Of a stretch of DNA of 64,000 nucleotides, positions 36,460-48,462 are shown one piece after another. Location of the stretch: contig CM067070.1 in NCBI GenBank assembly GCA_033980235.1, positions 29,940,394 to 30,004,393 of the forward strand, given 5' to 3'. The position numbers were made by a program, and so were the translations under genes. The DNA comes from Diadema setosum. Lineage: Eukaryota > Echinodermata > Echinoidea > Diadematoida > Diadematidae. The notes beneath the pieces were generated by a model. It had not been told where the DNA came from. It saw nothing but the letters and a program-made list of their open reading frames with translations, and made no database searches. Numbering within the stretch: position 1 is the stretch's first letter; each line of letters opens with the position of its first letter.

Positions 36460-39205
36460 ATTGTTAAGTGAGCTATGGCGGCCCCCATGAAATCACTGAG
36501 CGTGTTTATACAGAGAAGCAAAATACGCGCTCATGCCGGCTCATGCCGGCTCATGCCGGCTCATGCGAGAGGACCTCTCGAATTTTGCTCTGTATAAACG
36601 CGGCGTATGCCGGCATACGCCGCCAAATGCAGGCTCATGCGAGAGGTTCCGTCCGCCACCTTTTGAGGTGGCCGATGCGAGAGGAGCCTCGCGTATTTTG
36701 CTGTGTGTTTATACAGACGACCGAAATTCGAGAGGTAACCGGAAAGCGTGTATTTTAATATCTGCCATGATCGAACCACGTCTTCTCCTTCTTACTGAAA
36801 AACTGGATTTCAATTGATCATTGGGCCGGGTGGTTGTCAAGAGGAACGTTACAAGAATGACCTTCAAGCTCGGTGGTCCTGATGACTTTGCCGGTGCCAT
36901 CTTGATTTTTTTCATTTTTTCCCATCATGCAATAAAATGCACTGCGAACGTGACCTATGCTTGACCCCAAAATTCGAGAGGTCCGGTCACCGAACTAAAA
37001 CATAGTGGAATGCGTGTCCCTATTCCCAACATACACGAGACCGTGCAGCCAAATTTACCGTGTTGCGTCGCCATCTTGTTACGGCAATTTTTCCTTATAT
37101 GGAGTGCACGCTTAGGAGCGGTCATACTGGGCCACTGGTACGCGCGCAAGCAAGAGTACGCCGTCCAGTGGCTAGTGATTATGACGTAACAATGCACGTT
37201 TGTACATGACAATGGCCTTGCGCTTCGGAGACACAGATCAAGAAAATTGGCGGAAAGTTTCGTGGGAAGTTTGCGGTCACACTGGCAAAACTTCGAGTTA
37301 AACTTCTCGATCTTTTGCCAGTCTGACAAAGTCGATAAAAGGGTCAAGAGGTCAACGAAATCATGTTTGAACGGGTGCTGTGTGTACGCTGTATGGCGGC
37401 TATTCGGAGGACTCACATTAGTTCTTTTAACATGTTTACGGCGGTTTTGTTTTTTGTTTTTTGTTTTTTTGTTTTTTTTTTTGCTGTTGAATACTAGATT
37501 GCTCTATTAAATCTAGAATGACATATGCACCGTAAATAAATCAAGTTTTTTCATTTATAAGCACTTTAATTTAGTCATAATGCTCGCCACTAAAAGAAGT
37601 TAGGCCAAGAGTTTCAGTTGCTCATCAAAAGCAGGCAAGATCATGCGTCTGTCTTATTGCTTCATAATCATCAGTGCTTCCACTTTCCAAAGTCAGCCCT
37701 CCTGAAATCAACACTAAAAACTCCTGGAATTTACAAGAATATCCTGGTATTTTTCAAACAGGCTACACAAACATGATTAATTGTGAGCTTGGGGAGGGGG
37801 TCAATGCATAATACTCAGTGATATGTGAGTGATACATTACAGTCCTATTAATTTTCAAGATTGAAGGGGGGGGGGGGGCAATCCCCCAGAAAAAAAAAAG
37901 ATTGAGGGGCATGCCTCTCCCCCACTTTTTACAGCATATCCCATTTGTACTCCCCCCCCCTCCCCCTCAGAAGTACATTTACCAATTTTCTGTGGCAAAG
38001 TCGAATTGGTGTAACATACGTGTAAATTCTATTCATTCTGTCTGTGCCACATTCTCTCTCCCTCTCTTCCATCTTTTTCCTCTCTTTCTAAGTCTCTCTC
38101 TTTCAGACACATTTATATCTTAGTGCATTTTTTTTCTTAGTCTCAGCATAACACACAATCTCTACGAATGTATATGTATTTGCGAATTGACACCGGTGCT
38201 TATGTTAATGCACTATTCACACGGCGCATGGAGACATTTTCGCATGTTGTTAAATTAGCAATTGAACCGAGACTCGCGAAATTCGCGAAAATTTAACCCT
38301 TGCAAAAATAACAGCTTATATACAGTATCTCTCTCACACATGAGTTTAATTTTCCGTAAAAAATCTCAATGTCAACTTCACATTGTGGGTTGAGCAAGGA
38401 GGCTATAGGCTACAGTATGACTGTTCTATACACCTTTCAAGTAATGAATATCTGACGCTCGACCCTCAAATCGATCTGCTTGAATGAATGAACACAGGAA
38501 GAATCATTTTGAATTCATGTTGACAATGAAAAAAAAATCACGTTTAATTTGAGAAGACAAAAAGTAATTATGCTGATTTCAGGAGTGACATTGCAAGACG
38601 AGATGGCATTTTGCATGAGACGGTGCATCGAATTCACCCCGATAACTTCGAAACTCGTTCTTTCTACCGAAGTTCCTTCGCCGATACTCAATTCTTCCCC
38701 TGCATATATGCGCTGTTTGAGCGTCTCCATCATACCATGGAGCTACCTCCATGATCATACCAAGGAGGTATGAACATACCTCCTTGATCATACCATATAC
38801 CACCCGTGTTAATACCCGTGTGTGCGCGATTGATGAGGAAGTGGGGGTGGGGTGCACGATATGACGCGTTCATGAACAATCGCAAAATGAGAGAGTGGTT
38901 GGATCCACATAGCGTGCACTCCATATAAGGAAAAATTGCCGTAACAAAATGGTGGTGGCAGCAAGTTTTGGTGGCTGCGTATTTCCTGGGTGAACACGCA
39001 TTCCACTATGTTTTAGTTCGGTGGGTCCGGTTCAGCTGAGGTCCGCTCGCATCGGCTCGCATCGGCTCGCATGAGCCGGTATTTTGACTTCTGTATAAAC
39101 ACGAGAAATAAGCGCTCATGCGGGAGGTAAAATACCGGCTCATGCGCGCCGATGCGAGAGGCTCCTGTATGAACACGCACACTGACTCCATTGTAGAGTC
39201 CGCCC
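36460..39205. mobile_element. Nested 2.7 kb fold-back element within the Helitron
   Basis: Inner arms 36980-37109 and 38914-39030 are inverted copies (GTGCACTCCATATAAGGAAA at the inner edge). Further out, both sides carry related tandem decamers: GGCTCATGCC repeats at 36530-36575 and GGCTCGCATC repeats at 39050-39080, plus GCGTGTTTATACAG-like blocks near 36503 and 39155. The outer limits are approximate. CpG-rich; no intact frame. Confidence 0.6.
38749..38795. repeat. Short hairpin within the fold-back
   Basis: ATGATCATACCAAGGAGGTA pairs with TACCTCCTTGATCAT around a small loop. The related GGAGCTACCTCC lies just upstream. Confidence 0.75.
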
Positions 39206-39427
39206 TCTAGTGGTGGGGAGCAGACAAATCTCTTTGGGTTTTCACCACAATTTGCTTGGTTGTGGTGGCCCTGCCAAGTTTCCAGCGTACTGAACACATT
39301 CCCGGTCATAAATTTTTGTTTAGTGTGCTTAACACAATTTTAAGCGGGGTGCGGTATTCGGGCCCCTGACGAGGTGCGGGCACCTCGCTATACTTGACAA
39401 GGGACGCCGAGGCGCGTAGCGCCGAGC

Positions 39428-39470
39428 CTAGCTGCCGAGGCGCGCGCGCAGCGCGCGCCGAGGCAGCTAG
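39428..39470 (+). repeat. Helitron 3' hairpin and CTAG terminus
   Basis: CTAGCTGCC at 39428 and GGCAGCTAG ending at 39470 enclose a GCGCGCGC stem. This whole end is palindromic and the terminal CTAG is part of it. A separate hairpin (CGAGGTGCGGGCACCTCG) lies at about 39369-39386. Confidence 0.7.
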
Positions 39471-40788
39471 TATATATATATTACGCCCCAATCTTTCCCT
39501 CTTGGAGGCAATCCCATCACCAAGGTTGAGTCTGTGCGATTTTGGCAGTATGCCCGTTTTACCAACTATGATTCATGTAACAATTATCGTGCAGCATTCA
39601 ATTCAAATCAGGATCACGACAAAAACATTATGTTAGCAATGTGCATGAAGGATGCATCTCGCTGTATTATACTTACTGAATTATTATATCTACTGAATCA
39701 GTTCCTTCACATTTGTTCCTCCATGTCAGGTTGCTTAGGTGTGACCTGTCAAGCATGGCATGATCATGTGAGCATTGTATTCAACTTGATACTATTTTAT
39801 TTGTTTTGTTTTGTTTCGTTTTACATCATTTAGCATTCTTTAGCATCGTTATGCTGAGATTATGCCTCTATTTAAGTTAAGATTTCTACCGTATGGAAAA
39901 CATGATTATAAAAACGATGTGTATTACTAAATTTCCAAAGATTAGAAAGTCAAAATTTATCCTCCCCAGGTTTGCTTCCCCAGGCAAGGCTCTGTAGCGA
40001 TAGCCTAACAGTGAAAGGACAGTCTCATAAAGTTCTTGTGTAAAGATGTCTTACTCTTATTATTATCAAGTTGTAATATCTGATGTATTTATTCCGAGGA
40101 GAGGTTTAAAACAGACATCAATCGTTTAATAAATTTCAAATCCACCAGTGTAACGTGATAAGAATTGCAGTGTTTTGTTTGTGTTTGTCTTGGTTTTGGT
40201 TTGTTTTTGGTAGTGTTTTGTTTTGTTTTGTTTTTTTTTTTTATATTCATACCTGTGATAATTTAGCATGTGTCCAACATTGTGTTTGGAAAACAGCTTA
40301 AGTCTGGATGAGTGACGCGACGCGGAACTTCCCTTCATCAAATCAGTTTCATTCTCTTGACAAATTTGACCATTTCCATTTAGCCAGCACATTTTCCAAA
40401 AGAAAAGAAAGAAAGAAAGAGAATCCGTTCAGCAATAACACATGCTTCTTGGGGATGTTGTTCGTCGAAGGTTTTGGCAGGTCTATTAATCATATGCACA
40501 CAATTACTCTATCTACACTCCTGTCCATCTGAAAATGGACTTGTTATAGGGTTCGTTAAGTTTAATATCATTGTGACGTTGTTTCGATGTCTGGTAATTC
40601 GAAATGAAATGAAATACAGTTCGTAAATGAAAAGAAGGTGCAAACTACTGGCCTTTATAATCTAAAGAGGACTAGTGCAGGGTCAATACTGCCCTCTTGT
40701 GGTTATCATGTGCATTAGAGAGGATAATATTGTTGGGGAGATCATAATTATCGGAGTGGGCCCATTGTTGAAGTTGACGTATCATTTG

Positions 40789-41031
40789 AAGAGTTTGTTT
40801 GCAAAAACCGATAAGTCCATATTTGCCAAATGGATATATTTGCGATTAAAGGCCAAGAAAAATAAAGAGAATAATAAGAAAAATTTTGCTTCTTTTGACC
40901 ATAACTTCAAAAGTATACCTTTATATGTAGTGACCAATATATCATTTAAAAGGTATTATTTTGTACTTTATGACAGAGATCGTACTTCAAAATCTTCAAA
41001 AATGGACTTATCGGTTTTTGCAAACAAACCC
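40789..41031. mobile_element. Miniature inverted-repeat element, family B
   Basis: GTTTGTTTGCAAAAACCGAT at 40793 pairs with its complement ending at 41029, a perfect match that continues to AAGTCCAT. About 237 bases, AT-rich inside. The flanks ATCATTTG (40781-40788) and ATCACTTG (41032-41039) could be an 8-base duplication with one change. It lies at nearly the same unit position as the family A element of copy 3. Confidence 0.8.
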
Positions 41032-41937
41032 ATCACTTGTTAAACGTACGTAGATGGACTGTGTGCTTCCTATGATGCGACTTGTACCTTTATATAGGCG
41101 GCATTAAACTGTCTTGATAATGAGACAAGATGGATGTAAAAATAGGGAATATCTTCAACATATGTGATACGCTCTGGAGGTCCTGCTCCCTCTTTTGCGA
41201 AAGACTATAATCAACACGCTAGCGCTAAGAAGGCATACTCTCGCGATTTCACAGGGAATTCGCGTAGTACGCTTATAGGCAAAACACGGGCGCCATTTGG
41301 GTAACAAAACTGCTAGATGATCGATAGAGGGCGCCGCCGGCACGGTTATTATGTTACCATAGCAGTGCCTAATGATAATCCTTTTGTGTCCTGTATACAT
41401 ATGGAGTGATTTTTATCTCCCTTTCATTGTCTCCCTTCTAGGGGGCTCACAGAGGACGATATGAACTTAGGACCTTATTTTGTCATACCTAAGTGTCATT
41501 CTTGTCTAAGTTTGAAATGCAATATTGAAGAAATGCCCTTTATTTTCCAATCAATAAAACAAAGCTATTAAATTCCAGTAATCGCAGTAGAGCGTATTTT
41601 TATTTTCATAAGCAATCGTGTTTCCTCTCATTTTTTTTTATACCGTTATTCTTGCATTCATATTCTAAAGTCGTCTATTGACGCTGTTTTAGCATCGTTG
41701 AAATGGGGAAATTAAGAGAAAGAAATTGAAGAGTTCGCTCCATAATAGCCCCTTTAGCGCGTGCTTGCGTGCGCTTCGAGTCTATTCTCTTTGCTCCTAC
41801 CTTACTCTAGTATATACATTGGATGCTGCTGAAGATGTGTCTTCAGGTTGTCATAGTCATGTATAACATTTTGAAACAGTGCAAATGAAACATAATGTAG
41901 GTTTCAGCAACAGAATATCTCTCTGAAAAGAGTGCTG

Positions 41938-42003
41938 GCCATATGTCCTTTAACACTGCAACAAGAGGTCCTCCATTTACAATTTCACGTGGAATATGCC
42001 TGT
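41938..42003 (-). pseudogene. Relic exon in array copy 4
   Basis: Frame RHIPREIVNGGPLVAVLKDI followed by WPALFSE is intact, but the donor seen in copies 1-3 is gone because of the deletion at about 41935. Together with copy 1 it shows that the frame without the 14-base insertion is ancestral. Confidence 0.4.
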
Positions 42004-42690
42004 TTTTTTTTTTCTGTTTTTTTTTTTTTTGCCAAATCTTTTGCATTGCCTCCTTTCATAAAACTTGATATTTCCAATTACTTTTGTGACTCTAAAAAAT
42101 GGACGACCAGGCAAGTAACTTGTAATTGACTTTGGTTTTCGTTTAATTTCGATTGTCCGTTTGTTTGTTTGTTTGTTTGTTTTTTTTCTATTGAGTTTGG
42201 TTTTGTTTGTTTCTTTCTCTCTTTTTTGCGTTGGGTTTGCTTGTTTGTCATTTTTTTTGCTTGGTTTGCGTTATGTTACTTGTTTTTGTCTTGTTTTACT
42301 CTTTTTTCTTTTTTTTTTCTTTCTATTCTCTCCCCGGGTCTTTTGTTTTCGACAGCATTCACAGAGTTCACACATATGCCACTTAATCGCAGGTTTGTAC
42401 CATGATTACTATTTCCAAATTTTATGCTTCAGACTGCCGTGTCATGGGGCTCTCCCTACAGGTAAGGGTGTGTTTCCAAAATACCACTGCAACTTCTGAT
42501 GATTACAGTTCTGTAGGCTAGACCTCAAAGCTGTCAATGGATACAATATTTTTTTTTTTTCTAGGATTTCTCCTTGTTCACTACACCCATTCCTGGCCCA
42601 TTTCAATAATGTTCCAGCAGCTTTGTACTGCTGATTATCCTTATTCCATTTCATTTTGAACATCTTATTAGAGGGTGGATATGTTAGATA

Positions 42691-43059
42691 GCATTGTCAA
42701 CATTCTTTTTCCCGCCGTCTAGAGACGGTTCTAGCAAAACGTTTGTTTTGATATTAAAATATCTGCTAGTTCAAGGGCAAGGTAGACTACTACCAGTTGC
42801 ACTGCTGCAGTCAGCACTGCTCTCATGGATTGACAATGTTATGACTTTAATTTGTTATGACTTGTTTGGGATTGTATTGTTTCCTTTTTAGAATAGTTTT
42901 CTCAAATTGAACCTTCAATTAACGTCATGCATCATTGCTTGTGAAAGGGGAAAGTAGCTTATTACTTCAAACCGTTCTGTATGGACTTTTTTTAATGCAT
43001 GGATATATGTGACCCTGCACCTCAAAACAAACAAAAAGTCGCCAGACATTAATTTTTAG
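42691..43059. other. No gene seen
   Basis: Unique-looking AT-rich sequence after the array. Ends at a TTAA that begins the next feature. Confidence 0.4.
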
Positions 43060-43138
43060 TTAACCCGTTTAGGACGTGTCCCGAGTATACTCGGGCTGAC
43101 GTTTTCCAGGCTGTGGACTGGTCCCGAGTATACTCGGG
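43060..43138. repeat. TTAA-bounded terminus with two identical palindromes
   Basis: TTAACCCGTTTAGGACG is followed by the perfect palindrome CCCGAGTATACTCGGG at 43080-43095 and again at 43123-43138. TTAACCC starts are common in piggyBac-type elements; the opposite terminus was not found nearby, so this could be a solo or truncated end. Confidence 0.5.
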
Positions 43139-45455
43139 CTGAGAGAGTGAAATGAACACGCATTTTTAAACTTAGAATTTCACCAACAATACGATGCCTA
43201 TGTTGAAAATGATTTATATTTTGTGGGACTACATACATCAAAGTTGCCATCTGTGAACATTTTGTGATGATTGGTCATATCTTATGTCTATAAACAAGCA
43301 CAATATTGACAAACATGAGTGCAATTTTCACGACATTCAGACCTTCGCAACGGTCGGGAAACTGACCAATGACGAGCGACCAGCCGCACGCTCTGGCGAT
43401 CTCATTTGCATCGGTATGCAAATTGTCACATTCAAGTGAAAAGCGTGCGTGCGGCGGTCAAGACCGTCGCGTGCACGCACCTACCTTATTAGCACACAAT
43501 TTACATGATAAAGTATTGTAGTATACTACTTCGTGTTATATCAGTAATGCAATGTCGTACTTCTGGATTTTCTATGAAAGCCATCTCGGCATGGCAACCT
43601 GCTTACCATTGTTGGCATGAAATGTTGGCCTTCTTCTTCCGCTGCAGAGTCCTGGGATTTACCAAAACTCGGCGAATTGAATAAATTCAAAAGTAAATCT
43701 TTTGCGTGTCCCTGCATGCATGTGATGTGTGTGAATGTTTCTGTGTCTGTTTGGTATCATGACAGCGATGTTACTTGTAGTTGTTTGAAGAGTTTTACCG
43801 TCATGAATAATATTCTGATTATGTTATAAAAATCGTTAAAAAAAAGAAACCACTTGGCCAAGAATAGGTAGGGGATGTACTGCATACAAACAACGCAGTC
43901 GATTTGCTACTTCATCGAAGTCGTAAATTCATCATGGCGTAACACAGCGTCACATGTGCACGTGTTATGGGCGAGAATATTATTTTAAATAAACCAGCTG
44001 GCAAGAGTATCAGGTTACATTGTATATTTATGAATAGACAGGATGCAGATACAAAAACACTCCTAGATAGACCCTCTCGTAGACGCAACCTAAAAGGGCA
44101 GGGGATTATGAGCATAATAGAGAAGGTCAAAGGTCGATTACTGACAGTCTTTTCGTTTCTGTACCGGTCCATATAGAATGGATGTCAACGATGTGCTTCG
44201 TAAGTTTATGTAACCATAACTTTATGGTTGTTGGGAATTGAATGTGCAAGTTCTCATGTGCATGTTCCAAACATTAATTTATTATAGAAATTAAAGTGCA
44301 ACAACGAAATGCGCTGCAATAAAGCGAATAAAGAAGACACATGGCACAAGTTTTCTCTCATACGTTTATAGCATTTGCGAGAAATTGTCTATGAAAAAAA
44401 AAACGATCGGTATTTGGGATTTGCAGCAGTTCAAAAAAGTATATTAGATAAGATTATATCCCATATTACGTTCATAGTGACAATGGTGATTTCGACTGTT
44501 TAGTCTATATTTATATTTTTTGTATGAATTCTTTATAATATGCTTATTTTCGGATGCAGTCGCTATATAAATTATTTAAACGTTTAGAAATCTGGGTTTT
44601 TAGTCCATTTCTCTCGTAAGTTCATAAGTCAAAATGATTTTGCTATCATTGAGTTGCAAGGATTTCAGCCAAACGCCACTGGTTGTACAATCCATTTTCA
44701 GTCAATCGGATATGACAACTCATGCCGAAAAAAAAAAAAAATCATTCAAATTACACTGTAGTAGAAAACGCTACAAATTTGCGAAGCGGTCATTCAATTC
44801 TGCGAAAGACGGAGATGTGATTATGGAGCGTTTCAATTGTAGCACTCGACTTTTTGGGAGTAAGGTATTTCGAGCAATAAAAGTACGAAATGCTCTTCTC
44901 TTTATTTGATGTAATTAATGTTTTAATTCTATCACCAAAGTGGTTTAAGCTCTTATTGTGCATGTGTCTTCTCTCTATCTACCTCTGTATTTAGGTACAT
45001 ACTTTCAATCGAATTAAAGACTTTATGAGATCGCGTTGCAGCATTTTCATATTCATAAACGATTGCAGCAAATGCTCGTTTGCTTTATGCATTATGCACA
45101 TTGAATGAGAAAAGTACTTTATTTTCCGTCTTTTATCGGGGAATGATTGGTATGCACAATGAAATAAATATTAATTTACACTCTTGACAGAAGAGAAGAT
45201 CATTTCAGGGGAATTAGCCCTCTGCTATGAGAGATCGAAGAATGTCGGGAGAAATGGTGTAATTTCAACAAACATGTCTTTTCCTTATTTTTTGAAGTGA
45301 TGTAACGATGTTAGGCCTTCAAGCCTGTGTGGCATGTGCTCGCCATTCTTCCATGGTCATAACGACTTCTTCAGCTTCCAGGTGGCCAACCTTTTGTTGC
45401 TAAATTGAATGAACTTTTCCGACGAACTCGGAAATGCTACCTGCGACTCTGTTTG

Positions 45456-45495
<40 letters not shown>

Positions 45496-45829
45496 TCACA
45501 TAGAGACGAATATGAGTTCTCGATTGGCATTCTAAATTGAAGTGTGTTCATGCTACATTTTTGAAGTGATAGGATATAGCGAAAGGAAAACAAAGCTGAA
45601 TGATCATCTTCATGGAACTGTATTTTTTGTTACCGATTATGAATTACCTAACTATGAATTGAAAGACAAACATACGCAAAAAACGACTGCAAAATCTTCG
45701 CATAATGCACCATTTTGTAAACTCAAATTTGCCATTTTGCTTTTCCTTTATGACACATTATGTGCTTCGATTAATGCTCCTTCATTCTATCTCATTACAT
45801 TTCATCACTTTCCTTTCCAGCTATCCACT
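43139..45829. other. No gene supported
   Basis: Contains a palindromic octamer pair at 43404-43423, a weak exon candidate near 43648 (see rejected items) and an A-run at 45457-45490. Frames at 43912-44176 and 44634-44909 have no recognisable domain. Confidence 0.4.
43404..43423. promoter_or_regulatory. Inverted pair of octamer motifs
   Basis: ATTTGCAT, a 4-base spacer, then ATGCAAAT form a perfect inverted repeat. ATGCAAAT is the classical POU/Oct binding octamer. Whether it is used as a regulatory site is unknown. Confidence 0.35.
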
Positions 45830-45904
45830 ACATTCCCGTCTACAAACGTATAGATTGGTTATTATCATTGATGGTGGCGGTCACTTCTCCAAAATATTTT
45901 GCCC

Positions 45905-45955
<51 letters not shown>

Positions 45956-46210
45956 TAAAAAGATATTACCATAACACAGACAGGCAAACCTAGCCGTGTG
46001 TAACATTACATTTCGATTACAAAAGTGTGATCGGATTACCATCCACCAAACAAAATTTAGAAGACCACCATATTTCTCTCCCCCCCCCCCTTTCCATCTC
46101 TCTCCCTCTCTTTCCCGTAATCCAATTCTTCATGATTATCTACAAATGTGTGGATTGAATATTATCATTGATGGTGACGATCACTTCTCGAAGATATTTT
46201 GCCTGTATTA

Positions 46211-46259
<49 letters not shown>

Positions 46260-46430
46260 CTAAAAAGATGTTACCATAACACATATTTTATAGGCAAACC
46301 AAGCTGTGTATAATATTACATTTCGTTTGCAAAAGAGTGTTCGGATTACATCCATCAAACATAATTCAAAAGACCAGCCTATTTTTTTTCTCTCTATCTC
46401 TCAATCTTTCTTCTTATCGCATAGACTCCA
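45830..46430. repeat. Tandem duplication of a roughly 299-bp unit, with (TA)n
   Basis: ATTATCATTGATGGTGGCGG near 45862 recurs as ATTATCATTGATGGTGACGA near 46161. It is followed in both units by TTTTGCC, a (TA)n tract, TCTAAAAAGAT, TACCATAACACA and GGCAAACC in the same order. The start of an older, partial unit is visible from 45790. Confidence 0.85.
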
Positions 46431-47951
46431 ATGTTTCGCCTGAAGACCGGAAGACCTCATAAATGTTATATCAAATATACATATTCATCAAAACAATCAG
46501 CTTTCCTGTTAGTGATTTTTTTTTTTATCATATGATGAATAACTTATGTCTTATCACTTTGTGAAATCTTTGAAATCTTATTTCATGTGATTCGTAATGA
46601 GCAATATCTTCCCCGCAGTACGATAGAGTTATAAGTCAATCGTAAGATTGCACTATTGAAATTGGCAGCATTTAAAGCCCGTGTACAGTAGTCGATTAGA
46701 CACCTGAATTGTCACCAAAAGCCACGAACGCGATTGATTTTCTCAACGAGACATTGTAGAGCATTCTGACATTGATATACATGGATTTTGAGGGTTGAAA
46801 TTACTGAAATTACCCGATCACCGAAGTGCTTCAAAATCTAGTTTCGCCAGTTTCGCGGTCAGTTTTTTCTTTCGAATAAGTACGATCGGCCGTTACTTCA
46901 ACAGCACCACCATGCGGTGTGTTTGTGCCATCCACAAACTTTCCTCCCGATTTTCCGCCCGATCGAGAGCGAGTGAGACACGATGGTGCTGCAACTGTAC
47001 GCATAGCTACAGTAATAAAGCAATCGCTGTCTGTTGTGTGACCGCGCGAAGTCGCGCTGAGCCGTAGCACTCAACTGCCTCTGGCCGCGCCCTCTGGCCG
47101 ACCAGACGCTGTGTACTACGCTGTGTGAATACACGTACAGCGACTGGGCTGTGTGTACAGCCAAGGAGGTATCTCATACACACCGCCGTGGGCTACACCT
47201 TCAATTCAACTGTGCAGTTTGTGACACGTACCGTACACGTTCATCCACATCGGTGGGATCAGTGAGCAAAATATCCAAGTCCTCGCTGGGCAGGCGTGAC
47301 CTCGAGTTGACCCAGCAGGTCATGGTATGGGAGAGCGCGATTGCAGAGTCGTTTTGAAATGCTCATATCTTGGTCACTGAATTACATTTTCACATGATTT
47401 TTCTTTATTTGATAGGTAAGGGTTAAAACTTGGATGTAATCTTGTTCATTTTTCCAAGAACGACAAGAAAGACTATCAACTTCGTGGCTAATTAATTGCC
47501 GATGTTCCGGAAATAATGGGTACAGATATTCTTCTAAAATCCTCCTAAAAGTCTTCTTTTTCATCGCAGGGCACCAACGAAAGTTATACCATGTAAAAGA
47601 ATAATTATTCAGCTTTAAGATGATACCTAGAGTGTAATGTGATGATTTGTAGATGGGTCAGCAGCCAGCCGAAATCATGGGGATGTCATTCCTTTTTTCT
47701 CGGCACAAAATCGCGAAAATACAGTATTGTCCCACATATAGAAATTGACGTGTGTCCTCGATGCCTTTGTTCGTGTGTTACGAGCGACCCCATGCAGGCA
47801 ACGTACTACATGTACTCGACATGGTCAGTTATGAGCGTCTAGCTGTGATATACTGTACTTGTGTCTGTCATTAGATATTAGGTACTAATAGTCTACTGCC
47901 TCTTGCTGGGCCTCTCTCCCACTCCCTCTCCCTCTCTTTCTTCGATTACAT
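46431..47951. other. No gene supported; GC-richer patch at 46860-47160
   Basis: The patch has CpG-containing sequence but no convincing exon. A minus-strand frame at 47382-47564 (MKKKTFRRILEEYLYPLFPE and onward) looks protein-like but is short and unrecognised. Near 47095-47160 there is a copy of the CGACTGGGCTGT motif discussed in findings. Confidence 0.35.
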
Positions 47952-48158
47952 GGAAAGAGTTCCTTATGTCCCCCCCCCCCCCACTAGTTTGCGCAAAATG
48001 GATAGATTGCTATTTTTTTTTTACTAATACCAGTAATATTTATGGAAAGACTTCCCATAAACTTTATTTAATTTATTATTAGTGAGGGGGAATGGTGGTT
48101 AGTTTATTTTGTTTAAATTGGTGATGTGGGGGGGGGGGGGACATAAGGAACTCTTTCC
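47952..48158. mobile_element. hAT-like miniature element, 207 bp
   Basis: GGAAAGAGTTCCTTATGTCC followed by a C-run at the left, complement at the right. Flanked by GATTACAT (47944-47951) and GATTGCAT (48159-48166), an 8-base target duplication with one change, which is the hAT length. No coding capacity. Confidence 0.8.
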
Positions 48159-48166
48159 GATTGCAT

Positions 48167-48462
48167 GTTTTCCCTTGTTCTTGTAAATCATAATACAAAA
48201 TGTACAAGTACGTTTATTTGGTTTGCTTTTGTCCATCCTTCTGATTTCGTTGATGGGAAGTGCTGTCTGATTCTCAGTTTCATTCTGCCATCAATCATTC
48301 AGATCACTCTCTCTCAATTCAAAGCATCATAAGCATTCACTCAAATATACTATAACCACTAGTTATACCCTTTACTCCCGTCAAAGTGAACACAGTTACT
48401 TTATATCAAAATTCCACTTACAACATTATCCACTTTTTTTTTTTAATTTGCTCGGTTATAAC
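48167..48462. other. No gene seen
   Basis: AT-rich, no repeat or frame of note. Confidence 0.4.

Larger units (their letters stand above)
34292..39470 (+). mobile_element. Helitron-like element, 5.18 kb, nonautonomous
   Basis: It begins with TC (TCTATATATATAAAAGTCTC) right after an A and ends in CTAG right before a T. A GC-rich hairpin (GGCGCGCGC, loop, GCGCGCGCC) ends 11 bases before CTAG. These are the Helitron hallmarks: 5' TC, 3' CTRR, insertion between A and T, no target duplication. Array copies 1-3 lack the segment, so the insertion is directly visible. No Rep/helicase frame is present, so it is nonautonomous. It is CpG-rich in its right half and holds nested inverted-repeat elements. 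Confidence 0.75.
39471..42690. repeat. Tandem array copy 4, right part and right edge of the array
   Basis: Continues the unit from 34291. Compared with copies 2 and 3 it lacks about 1 kb near 41925, where the block before a hexamer-like ACAGAATATCTCTCT joins directly to the relic exon region. Similarity fades after about 42570-42690, which is taken as the end of the array. Confidence 0.8.

Noticed and set aside
43648..43692. Possible 45-bp exon SWDLPKLGELNKFK with acceptor TTCTTCTTCCGCTGCAG and donor GTAAAT
   Set aside because: Good acceptor, but too short, weak donor and no neighbouring exon in phase.
47382..47564. Minus-strand frame MKKKTFRRILEEYLYPLFPE and onward
   Set aside because: Protein-like composition but short, no splice support and no recognised family; kept only as a remark.
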